In this document: positions 54,474-61,961 of the stretch, in pieces | Numbering within the stretch: position 1 is the first letter of the stretch | Layout of the letters: every line of letters begins with the position of its first letter | Origin: DAHVFK01 sp963755395 | GTDB taxonomy: Bacteria; Pseudomonadota; Gammaproteobacteria; Burkholderiales; SG8-39 | DNA: 64,000 nucleotides | Direction: 5' to 3' | Assembly: GCA_963755395.1 (NCBI GenBank) | Contig: CAVWJJ010000002.1 | Span: 434,001-498,000 of the forward strand | Program-made: the position numbers and the translations under genes | Notes under the pieces: model-generated | The model's input: only the letters and a program-made list of their open reading frames with translations | What the model was told of the DNA's origin: nothing | Database searches by the model: none

Positions 54474-55052
54474 TCAGCCGTTGGACTGGATGACGCCGTT
54501 CACGACTCTTACCTTGTCGCCTGCGCGCCAGGACGGCGCGTTCGCCTCGCTGATCGCGCGGCTCGTGCCGTCGTCGAAACGCACCGTGGTCTCGTAGCTC
54601 TTGGTGGACTTGACGCGTTTCTCGACCTCGTTGCCGGCCACTGCACCGCCGACTGCGCCGACCACGGTCATGACGTCCTTGCCGCGGCCGCCGCCGACCT
54701 GGTTGCCGAGCACTCCGCCCACCACCGCTCCGCCGACCGCGCCAAGGCCGGAGCCCTGGCCCTTGACGTCGACCTCGCGCACCAATTGGACTACGCCGCA
54801 ATCGGAACACCTGGCTACGGTGCGCGCGGGCGCCCTGTCTCTAATGGCGCTGCGCTCTCTCCCCTGCGCCTGCGCAGGTGCAGGCGCCGCCGTGCTTGCC
54901 GCCTGCGTTGGGAGAGCCGCCCCATCACCCGCACCGCCCAGCGAGGTCGGGATCCAGCCCATGAAGGCGCCGATGCCGACCGCGCTGAACACGATCAGGG
55001 CGATACCCGCTGCCCAGGTGAGAGGATGAAGCGATTTGGTCGTCTGTTCCAC
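54474..55052 (-). CDS. Membrane-anchored glycine-zipper 2TM protein
   Basis: 192 residues from a GTG (VEQTTKSLHPLTWAAGIALI). One N-terminal hydrophobic helix, an Ala/Pro/Gln linker, two Cys in ARCSDCGVVQ, then the glycine-zipper (GLGAVGGAVVGGVLGNQVGG, VVGAVGGAVAGNEVEKRV) and a C-terminal beta part YETTVRFDDGTSRAIS. This is the SlyB/17-kDa antigen-like pattern. No ATG is available in frame near the start. Fifteen bases downstream of ompA. Confidence 0.8.
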   Translation of the reverse strand: MEQTTKSLHPLTWAAGIALIVFSAVGIGAFMGWIPTSLGGAGDGAALPTQAASTAAPAPAQAQGRERSAIRDRAPARTVARCSDCGVVQLVREVDVKGQGSGLGAVGGAVVGGVLGNQVGGGRGKDVMTVVGAVGGAVAGNEVEKRVKSTKSYETTVRFDDGTSRAISEANAPSWRAGDKVRVVNGVIQSNG

Positions 55053-55066
55053 GTTTGCATCGCTCG

Positions 55067-55762
55067 CTACTGCGTGGCCCGGGTACCGATCACTTCGACC
55101 TCGACGCGACGGTCCGGTTGGAGGCAGGCGATGAGCTTCTTGCTCTTGCCGCCGACGCATTCGCCGGTTTTCGTGACCGGCTGCGATTCGCCCACGCCTT
55201 CGGCGCGCACGTTACCCGGCTCGATTCCTTTGGCAACCAGGTAGTCCTTCACCGCCGCGGCGCGTTGCTCCGACAGGGTCTGGTTGTAGGCGTTGCTGCC
55301 GATGCGGTCGGTATGCCCGACGACCGAGATTGTCTGCAGGTCGGCGCCTTGGAACTTGCCCATGAAGGCATCCAGCGCGTCCCGACCTTTCGGACGCAGC
55401 ACCGCCTTGTCGAAATCGAACAGCGCATCCGCGTCCAGGGCCACTCGTTCGCGCACGATCTGCGGAGCCGGCGCGGGAGGCGCGACGGGGGCCGCTTGCG
55501 CCACCGGGGCGGGGGCGGGGGCGACCACCTGCGCAACCGGCTGCGGTCCGCAGGGGGTATTCGGCAGGGGCGGCGGGCCGAAATCGCTGTGCCAGCAGTT
55601 GCCGTAGCCGTCCATCCAGACCAGCTCCGCCGGACCGCTGACGACTGCCCTCTGGTCGACCGGTGCCATCGTGTCCGCGCTTGCCGTGCTCGACATGATG
55701 CCGAGTGCCAGCGCGCACGCTGCCGCGAGGCCGAGTTGTTTTCTGCTAAATGAGGTTTTCAT
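55067..55762 (-). CDS. OmpA-family protein
   Basis: 231 residues. Signal peptide to about residue 29 (ASA), a short Cys-containing N-terminal part (GYGNCWHSDFGPPPLPNTPC), a Pro/Ala-rich linker and a C-terminal OmpA domain: DALFDFDKAVLRPKGRDALD, TISVVGHTDRIGSNAYNQTL, SEQRAAAVKDYLV, LQPDRRVEVEV. It has no eight-stranded barrel, so it is a periplasmic or peptidoglycan-associated member. Palindromes lie upstream in the shared promoter region with the gene at 56020. Confidence 0.92.
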   Translation of the reverse strand: MKTSFSRKQLGLAAACALALGIMSSTASADTMAPVDQRAVVSGPAELVWMDGYGNCWHSDFGPPPLPNTPCGPQPVAQVVAPAPAPVAQAAPVAPPAPAPQIVRERVALDADALFDFDKAVLRPKGRDALDAFMGKFQGADLQTISVVGHTDRIGSNAYNQTLSEQRAAAVKDYLVAKGIEPGNVRAEGVGESQPVTKTGECVGGKSKKLIACLQPDRRVEVEVIGTRATQ

Positions 55763-55888
55763 GGTGTCTCTCGTTAAGTGACTGGTACTTGATCCGCCTT
55801 GTTGCTTCCGTTCGTCTGACTGCCAGCAAAAGCGGAAAAATACTGACCGGTCGGTAGGTGCAGCATCGGCTTGCGCGACGCGGAAGTC

Positions 55889-55904
55889 GGCGCGCTAGCG
55901 CACA
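55889..55904. promoter_or_regulatory. 16-bp palindrome, ompA side
   Basis: GGCGCG-CTAG-CGCACA, right arm perfect, two mismatches on the left; 127 bases before the OmpA start. Confidence 0.45.
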
Positions 55905-55934
55905 TAGCGGGAAATTCACCTTGCGCGAGCCGTA

Positions 55935-55950
55935 TGTGCGCCGACGCACG
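55935..55950. promoter_or_regulatory. 16-bp palindrome, small membrane gene side
   Basis: TGTGCG-CCGA-CGCACG, one mismatch, 70 bases before the GTG at 56020. Confidence 0.7.
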
Positions 55951-56019
55951 GAACTGCGGCGAGAACTGCGGGACGATGCCTTCCTGACTCAGTAACTTGT
56001 TACACCGAGGAGATGTGCC

Positions 56020-56169
56020 GTGCTCTACACAATCGCCGTCGTGCTCATCATCCTGTGGGCGCTGGGACTCGTTTCCTCCTACACCATGGGCGGATTCATC
56101 CACGTTCTGCTGGTGGTCGCGCTCGTGATCATCCTGCTCAGGGTGATCAGCGGACGAAGCCCCGTCTGA
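56020..56169 (+). CDS. Lmo0937-like small membrane protein
   Basis: 49 residues from a GTG: VLYTIAVVLIILWALGLVSS, YTMGGFIHVLLVVALVIILL, RVISGRSPV. The two-helix pattern with W-x-L-G and G-G-x-I-H is that of the short Lmo0937-type proteins. GAGGAG stands seven bases before the start. Not longer than 50 codons, easily missed. A palindrome lies upstream. Confidence 0.8.
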   Translation: MLYTIAVVLIILWALGLVSSYTMGGFIHVLLVVALVIILLRVISGRSPV

Positions 56170-56202
56170 CGACTCCGCCCGCGGCCGGTTGGTCGCGGGG
56201 GG

Positions 56203-56946
56203 TTACTCGACCAGGGCGGCGATGCCCTGGCGGTAACGCACGTCGGACAGCAGGCGGCCCAGTTCCTTCTTGACCACCGCGTAGCACTCGCAGGCGCGGG
56301 TTTCCAGCCCAGCGCGCTCGAGTACCGCGATGTGCCCGCGGCGATAGCGGATGACGCCTGCGCGCTGCAGGTCGCCGGCGGCTTCCGTTATTCCTTCCCG
56401 GCGCACGCCAAGCATGCTCGCGACCAGTTCCTGCGTCATGACGAGCTCGCGCGGGGGTCCTCGATCGAGCGTCAGCAGCAGCCAGCGGCACAGCTGCTGC
56501 TCGACCGAATGATGCCGGTTGCAGGCGGCGGTCTGGATCATCTGCGTGATCAGCGCCTGGGTATAGCGCAGCAACAGGCGCTGCAGCAGGCCGCCGCGTG
56601 TGAACTCCTGCTTCAGCAGGCGCCCTTCCAGGCGGTAGGCGTGGCCCGCGGTCTGCACCACGGCCGAGCTCGGCGTGCTGTCTCCGCCCATGAACAGCGC
56701 AATGCCGACCACCCCCTCGTTACCTACCCCCGCGGTCTCGGCCGACGCGCCGGACTCCGTGACGTAGTGCAGCGAGACGATGGCGCTGGTTGGGAAAAAG
56801 GCGTGCTGCATGCGTGCGCCGGGTTCATAGAGGATTTCTCCGAGCGGCATTTCGACCAGCTCGAGGTGCGGCGCCAGGCGCGCGAATTCCGCCTCCGGCA
56901 GGGCGGCGAGCAGATGGTTCTGGCTGGGACTGTGGGCGGATACCAT
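56203..56946 (-). CDS. Crp/Fnr-like regulator, paralogue D
   Basis: 247 residues, closest in reading to the protein at 19284: SQNHLLAALPEAEFARLAPH, ILYEPGARMQHAFFPTSAIV, AACNRHHSVEQQLCRWLLL, helix-turn-helix MTQELVASMLGVRREGITEA. Recognition helix GVRREGITE is nearly that of paralogue A. It follows the response-regulator gene at 56971 by 24 bases, so it may be co-transcribed with the two-component system. Confidence 0.88.
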   Translation of the reverse strand: MVSAHSPSQNHLLAALPEAEFARLAPHLELVEMPLGEILYEPGARMQHAFFPTSAIVSLHYVTESGASAETAGVGNEGVVGIALFMGGDSTPSSAVVQTAGHAYRLEGRLLKQEFTRGGLLQRLLLRYTQALITQMIQTAACNRHHSVEQQLCRWLLLTLDRGPPRELVMTQELVASMLGVRREGITEAAGDLQRAGVIRYRRGHIAVLERAGLETRACECYAVVKKELGRLLSDVRYRQGIAALVE

Positions 56947-56970
56947 GGCGAGCGATCGAAATCCTGCGTC

Positions 56971-57792
56971 CTATTTCTTCGCCGAAAGCTCTACGCCGAT
57001 GCCGCGGTAGCCGATGAAGCGGCAGGAATTATTGAACATCGGCTCCCCGCTGACCTGGAACCGCTGCGCCGAGCCGTCCGTATTGACGCGGTCGAAGACG
57101 AAGTCCAGGAACGGCTCGCGCGCCGCGATGTGCGCTTGCAGGGCCTTGCGCTGCGCCGCGTTCCAGCCCTCGACCTGGGCGCCGCCCGCGTCGTCCGCCA
57201 GGGCGTCCACCCGGATGCCCAGCATCTCCAGCACCGGACCGGACACCTTGGTGAAGTTGCCGGTCTCGTCCTGCTCCCAGTACCAGTCGGCGGCCAGCTC
57301 GGTCAGGGCGCGATAGCGGGCTTCGCTGGCGCGGAGTTCGGCGGTGCGTTCGGCGACCGTTTGTTCCAGCGCCGCGTTGTAATTTTCCAGCGCCTTGTAA
57401 AGCAGGCGCACTTCCAGCATGTTGCGCACGCGCGTTTTCACTTCGACCAGATCGAACGGCTTGCTGATGAAATCCCTTGCGCCGGCCTGCAACGCGCGCA
57501 GCTTGTGGCCGGGTTGAGCGGTAATCACGAGCACCGGAAGATAGGCGTCGGTCTCGTTCGTCTTGAGTTCTTCGATGACCTGGAAGCCGTCCATGCCGGG
57601 CATCTGCAGGTCGAGCAGAATCAGGTCGTAGCGGTTCCTGCGATGCAGGGCCCAGACCTCCTGCGGGTTCATGGTCGAGGAAACATGGGTGAAGCCAGCG
57701 TCATGCAGCAGGCGCTCCAGCAGGCTGACGTTGGCCTCCTGATCGTCCACGATCAGGATGCGGGCATCGAGGATCTCTCGCTCGCTGATCAT
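56971..57792 (-). CDS. Response regulator with a PAS domain
   Basis: 273 residues. Receiver domain with acidic pair D16-D17, phospho-acceptor D61 in LILLDLQMPGMDG and conserved Lys111 in SKPFD; then a helical linker (YNAALEQTVAERTAELRASE) and a PAS domain with a conserved DWYWEQD start and RFIGYRGIGVELSAKK end. No DNA-binding or enzymatic output, so signalling likely passes by protein contact. Overlaps the histidine kinase gene by four bases. Confidence 0.88.
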   Translation of the reverse strand: MISEREILDARILIVDDQEANVSLLERLLHDAGFTHVSSTMNPQEVWALHRRNRYDLILLDLQMPGMDGFQVIEELKTNETDAYLPVLVITAQPGHKLRALQAGARDFISKPFDLVEVKTRVRNMLEVRLLYKALENYNAALEQTVAERTAELRASEARYRALTELAADWYWEQDETGNFTKVSGPVLEMLGIRVDALADDAGGAQVEGWNAAQRKALQAHIAAREPFLDFVFDRVNTDGSAQRFQVSGEPMFNNSCRFIGYRGIGVELSAKK

Positions 57793-59456
57793 GCTGCCGG
57801 CGCCTTTGCGGCGCTGCGCTTGGATGCCGCTGGCGTGGAACGCAGCGCAACGTTCAACGCGTCCATGAACCGGTCCACCTTGATGGGTTTGGTGAGGTAG
57901 CTGAAGAAGCCGGCCTCGAGGCCCCGCTCGATGTCGCGCGGCACCGCATTGGCGCTGAGCGCGATGATCGGGATGTGCGCCGTGGACGGATCGGCGCGCA
58001 GGATCTGCATCGCTTCGATCCCGCTCATGCCAGGCAGGTTGATATCCATCAGAATCACTTCGGGCAAGAAGCTGCGTGCGATGTCGATGCCCTGCTTGCC
58101 GTCGGTGGCGCTCATCATGCGCAGATCGGCACGGCGCGCGACGAGTTGCTCGACCAGCTCCAGGTTGGCCGGATTGTCTTCGACGTAGAGCAGGATGCGC
58201 GGCGGCGCGCCCACCAGCGCCTGCGGCAGCATCTGCGCCGCGCGCGCTGCTTCCAGGGCCGCGAGCTCGGGCGCGCTCGTCAGGCTCAATTCGATCCAGA
58301 ACACGCTCCCCACCCCGACCGTGCTTTCCACGCCGATGGCGCCCCCCATCAACCCGACCAGCCGCTTGGTCACGACCAGGCCGATGCCGGTGCCTTCCTC
58401 TGCGCCGCTTTCCCTGCCGAGGCGGTTGAACGGCTGGAACAGCTGCGCCAGCTGCGCCGGCGCCAGTCCCGGGCCGGTGTCCCGCACGCCGATGCGAATC
58501 GAACCCGGATCGCATGGGGTGCACTCCACGACCACCGTGCCGCCCGGCCGGTTGTACTTGACCGCGTTGAAGAGAAGATTGATCAGGACCTGCTTGACCC
58601 GCGTCCGATCGGCTTTGACAAAGCAGGGGATTTCGAAAGTCGGAAACGTCATGCTGAGGCCGCGCCTTTGCGCCTGCGGCTCGATCATCGCGCGGCACTC
58701 GAGCATGACCTCCGCCAGCGACACCGGCTCGTGCGACAGCGTCACTTTGCCCGACTCGATCAGCGCCAGATCGAGGACCTCGTTGATCAGCTCGAGCAGG
58801 TACCACCCCGCCTTGAGGATCTGGTCGAGGTCCCGCTGCTGGGCGGGGGTCGGCGGCGGGGAGCCGGACGCCATGAGCTGCGCGAATCCGAGGATCGCAT
58901 TGAGCGGGGTGCGCAATTCGTGGCTCATGCCGGACAGAAAATCCGATTTCGCACGGTTGGCATTCTCCGCTGCGGCCATCGCGTCGTTGCGCTCCGATTC
59001 GATCTGCGTGCGCACGGAATTGTCGGTGCCGATCAGCAGAAAGCCGATGATCCCGCCGCCTCCGTCACGCAGCGCGGTGACCGAAACCAGGGCGGGGAAG
59101 CGGCTGCCGTCCTTGCGGATATAGGTCAAGCTGTAGCTGTCCTCGATCCCGTGCGATGCCTTGTAAGCAAGCGCCTCGAAGCCCGGCGCAATCGTGGTCC
59201 CCAGCTCGAGGCTCAGCTCCTTTGCGCGCGCGGTCACTTCCTGCGGATCGTGGATGTCGCTCGGGCTGATCCTGTTCACGACCTCGTCGGAGGTGTAGCC
59301 GAGCATGCGCTCGGCGCCGCGATTGAACAGCTGGATGATCCCTTTCTCGTCGGTGGCGATAAGCGAGAAAGTGGCGCTGGTGAGGATGGCGTTCTGCAGG
59401 GCGCCTGTCTTGCGGTCGTCCTCCGCAAGGGCAATCGCGTCCGCTGTCATGGCCAT
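57789..59456 (-). CDS. Hybrid PAS-histidine kinase-receiver
   Basis: 555 residues. PAS domain (SATFSLIATDEKGIIQLFNR), dimerisation/phosphoacceptor helix with H179 in SGMSHELRTPLNAILGFAQ, HATPase domain (NLLFNAVKYN, DTGPGLAPAQL, EEGTGIGLVVTKRL), and a C-terminal receiver (LLYVEDNPANLELVEQLV, LMDINLPGMSG, SYLTKPIKV). No membrane segments, so a cytoplasmic sensor. Coupled with the response regulator downstream. A long open frame upstream in the same strand is not part of the gene; start chosen at the ATG of MAMTADAIA. Confidence 0.92.
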   Translation of the reverse strand: MAMTADAIALAEDDRKTGALQNAILTSATFSLIATDEKGIIQLFNRGAERMLGYTSDEVVNRISPSDIHDPQEVTARAKELSLELGTTIAPGFEALAYKASHGIEDSYSLTYIRKDGSRFPALVSVTALRDGGGGIIGFLLIGTDNSVRTQIESERNDAMAAAENANRAKSDFLSGMSHELRTPLNAILGFAQLMASGSPPPTPAQQRDLDQILKAGWYLLELINEVLDLALIESGKVTLSHEPVSLAEVMLECRAMIEPQAQRRGLSMTFPTFEIPCFVKADRTRVKQVLINLLFNAVKYNRPGGTVVVECTPCDPGSIRIGVRDTGPGLAPAQLAQLFQPFNRLGRESGAEEGTGIGLVVTKRLVGLMGGAIGVESTVGVGSVFWIELSLTSAPELAALEAARAAQMLPQALVGAPPRILLYVEDNPANLELVEQLVARRADLRMMSATDGKQGIDIARSFLPEVILMDINLPGMSGIEAMQILRADPSTAHIPIIALSANAVPRDIERGLEAGFFSYLTKPIKVDRFMDALNVALRSTPAASKRSAAKAPAA

Positions 59457-59604
59457 GCTCGATTTCCGTAATAACCTAATACAATCAGGCGGGGAACCCG
59501 CGCTTGCCGGGCCGGCAACGGAAGACTCGACCGCAAGCAGCCGGAAATCAGCCGCACCCCTTCCGAGGCGGCTGCGAATGATCGCCCGCGCCTCGGCAGG
59601 CGTC

Positions 59605-59620
59605 CGTGCGCCATCGCACA
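59605..59620. promoter_or_regulatory. 16-bp palindrome between the kinase and acyl-CoA ligase genes
   Basis: CGTGCG-CCAT-CGCACA, one mismatch in the left arm, 74 bases before the acyl-CoA ligase start and 149 before the kinase start. Confidence 0.65.
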
Positions 59621-59693
59621 TAGTGCCCCGGCGCGGGCGTTGCGAATCGCGCGGTCCCATGCGCAAAATGCCCGCAAAGAGGAGGAACCAGGC

Positions 59694-61271
59694 ATGCCGT
59701 TTCGCAGCCTCTACCCGGATGTCGCGATCCCCGAGATCGCGCTGACCGACTACGTGCTGGCGCACGCGCGCGAGCGCGGCGACAAGCCCGCGCTGATCGA
59801 CGGCCCCAGCGGGCGCGTCATCACCTACGCCCAGCTGCCGGGACTGGTGGCGCGCGCCGCCGCTGGCCTGGCGCGCCGCGGCTTCGGCAAAGGCGAGCGC
59901 TTCGCGATCTGCAGCCCGAACGTGCCCGAGTACGCGATCGCGTTTCACGCCGTCGCCTCGCTCGGCGGCACGGCGACGACGGTCAATCCGCTCTACACCG
60001 CGGGCGAAATGGCCAAGCAGCTGAACGACTCGAACGCGCGCATTCTGCTGACGGTTCCCGCGTTCCTCCCGGCCGCGCGCGAGGCGGTGGCGCAGTCGAA
60101 GGTCGAGGAGATCTTCGTCTTCGGCGAAGCCGAGGGCGCCACGCCATTCGCTTCGCTGCTCGCGGGCGAGGGCGCGCCGCCGAAGGTCACGATCGACCCG
60201 CGCGCGGACCTGGTCGCGCTGCCCTATTCGAGCGGCACCACCGGCCTGCCCAAGGGGGTGATGCTCACGCACCACAACCTGGTGGCGCAGCTGTGCTCGG
60301 TCAAGGGCGTCACCGACGCCGCGCTGATCGTTCCCGAGGACACGGTGCTCGCGTTCCTGCCGTTCTTCCACATCTACGGCATCGTCGCGTTCCTCAATCT
60401 GAGCCTGCTTCAGGGCGCGACCGTGGTCACCATGCCGCGCTTCGATCTCGAGCAGTACCTGCAGCTGGTGCAGAAGCACGGCGTGACCATCCTGCACGTG
60501 GTGCCGCCGATCGCGCTCGCGCTCGCCAAGCACCCGGTGGTCGACAAGTTCGATCTGTCGAAGGTGCGCGGCGCGTTCTCGGCCGCGGCGCCGCTGGGCG
60601 ACGCGGTCGCGAGCGCGCTGCACGCGCGGCTCGGCTTCCGCGTCTCGCAGGCCTACGGCATGACCGAGGTCAGCGGCGCGAGCCACCTCGGGCCGACGAC
60701 CGAGGACAAGATCAAGCCTGCCTCGGGCGGGCGGCTGATGCCCAACATGGAATGCAAGATCGTCGACGTCGGCACCGGCGCCGAGCTGCCCGTCGGCGAG
60801 CAGGGCGAGATCCTGGTGCGCGGACCGCTCGTGATGCAGGGCTACTTCGGCCAGTCCGGCGCCACCGCGGCGACGATCGACGCCGAGGGCTGGCTGCGCA
60901 CGGGCGACGTGGGCTATGTCGATGCCGAGGGCGACTTCTTCATCGTCGACCGGACCAAGGAGTTGATCAAGTACAAGGCCTTCCAGGTGGCGCCGGCCGA
61001 GCTCGAGTCCGTGCTGCTCGCCAATCCGGCGATCGCCGACGCCTGCGTCATCGGCATCGCGGACGAGGAGGCGGGGGAAGTGCCCAAGGCCTTCGTGGTG
61101 AAGAAAAGCGAGATGACCGTCGACGAAGTGATGGCCTGGGTCGCCGCGCGCGTGGCGGCGCACAAGAAGGTGCGCGCGGTGGAGTTCGTGGACCAGCTGC
61201 CCAAGTCGGCGACCGGCAAATTGCTCAGGCGGGTGCTGATCGAGCGCGAGCGCTCCCGCGCGTCCGCCTAG
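59694..61271 (+). CDS. Acyl-CoA ligase (4-coumarate:CoA ligase-like)
   Basis: 525 residues of the ANL superfamily. AMP-binding motif PYSSGTTGLPKGVMLTH, an adenylation core QAYGMTEVSGASHLGP, a hinge with GWLRTGDVGYVDAEGDFFIV and the C-terminal catalytic Lys in LPKSATGKLLRRVL. It activates an aryl or fatty acid as its CoA thioester; specificity not predictable. GAGGAGG precedes the ATG. A TetR-type gene follows convergently. Confidence 0.9.
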   Translation: MPFRSLYPDVAIPEIALTDYVLAHARERGDKPALIDGPSGRVITYAQLPGLVARAAAGLARRGFGKGERFAICSPNVPEYAIAFHAVASLGGTATTVNPLYTAGEMAKQLNDSNARILLTVPAFLPAAREAVAQSKVEEIFVFGEAEGATPFASLLAGEGAPPKVTIDPRADLVALPYSSGTTGLPKGVMLTHHNLVAQLCSVKGVTDAALIVPEDTVLAFLPFFHIYGIVAFLNLSLLQGATVVTMPRFDLEQYLQLVQKHGVTILHVVPPIALALAKHPVVDKFDLSKVRGAFSAAAPLGDAVASALHARLGFRVSQAYGMTEVSGASHLGPTTEDKIKPASGGRLMPNMECKIVDVGTGAELPVGEQGEILVRGPLVMQGYFGQSGATAATIDAEGWLRTGDVGYVDAEGDFFIVDRTKELIKYKAFQVAPAELESVLLANPAIADACVIGIADEEAGEVPKAFVVKKSEMTVDEVMAWVAARVAAHKKVRAVEFVDQLPKSATGKLLRRVLIERERSRASA

Positions 61272-61286
61272 CCGGGCGGCGGCCCC

Positions 61287-61853
61287 TCAGTCGCAGTCGA
61301 TGTAGCGCTGCAGCACCGGCGCCACCCGGCGCACGACGCTTTCGGCGCTGGAGCGGCCCAGCGCCGGGTTGCGCAGCACCACGCTCAGCGTCGCGAGGCC
61401 AAGCAGGTACGCGGTGATCAGCGCCGCGCGCTGCTGCGCATCGCGCCCGCCGAGCCAGACGCCGAGCGGCTCGACGAAGCGCGCCGCCAGTGCCTTGCGG
61501 ATCATCGGCAGCGCCTTGGCGCTGGTCGCCGAGCGAAACAGCAGCGAAAGCGAATCGCCGCGCTGCGAGGCGCGCTTGCGCATGACGCGGCGCGCCAGCC
61601 GCTCGCCGAGCGCGGCGCGCTCGCCGCGCAGCAGCTCCTGCAGCCGGATGTCCTCCGCGTAGGCGGCGGCGAACAGCTTCGGCTTGGAGCCGAAATAGCG
61701 GTTTACCAGCGCAGGGTTGACGCCGGCGCGCGCGGCAATGTCCCGCACGCCGACCTGGTCATAGCTCCGGCGCGAAAACTCCAGCTTCGCCGCCGCCAGG
61801 ATCGCCGCGCGCGTCCCCGTCGCGCCGCGCCGCCGCGCGGGCCGTCCCGCCAT
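61287..61853 (-). CDS. TetR/AcrR-family regulator
   Basis: 188 residues. N-terminal helix-turn-helix: RAAILAAAKLEFSRRSYDQV, GVRDIAARAGVNPALVNRYF, GSKPKLFAAAYAED. The rest is helical ligand-binding domain. Divergent from the RND efflux operon at 61962, which it probably represses. Start at the ATG after GGAGGG; longer upstream frame runs through the efflux gene and is not used. Confidence 0.9.
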   Translation of the reverse strand: MAGRPARRRGATGTRAAILAAAKLEFSRRSYDQVGVRDIAARAGVNPALVNRYFGSKPKLFAAAYAEDIRLQELLRGERAALGERLARRVMRKRASQRGDSLSLLFRSATSAKALPMIRKALAARFVEPLGVWLGGRDAQQRAALITAYLLGLATLSVVLRNPALGRSSAESVVRRVAPVLQRYIDCD

Positions 61854-61961
61854 TGCGTCCCTCCACCGTCGGAAAGTAAACGTCTGTTGACATGATAGGA
61901 CTGCTGCACTATTTTGCCATCGGCCGGGCAGTGCGGAGCCGCAAACTTTTTTCTTGCCAGG

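Noticed and set aside
59457..61163. A long N-terminal extension of the histidine kinase frame
   Set aside because: It runs antisense through the acyl-CoA ligase; the kinase starts at the PAS domain ATG at 59456.
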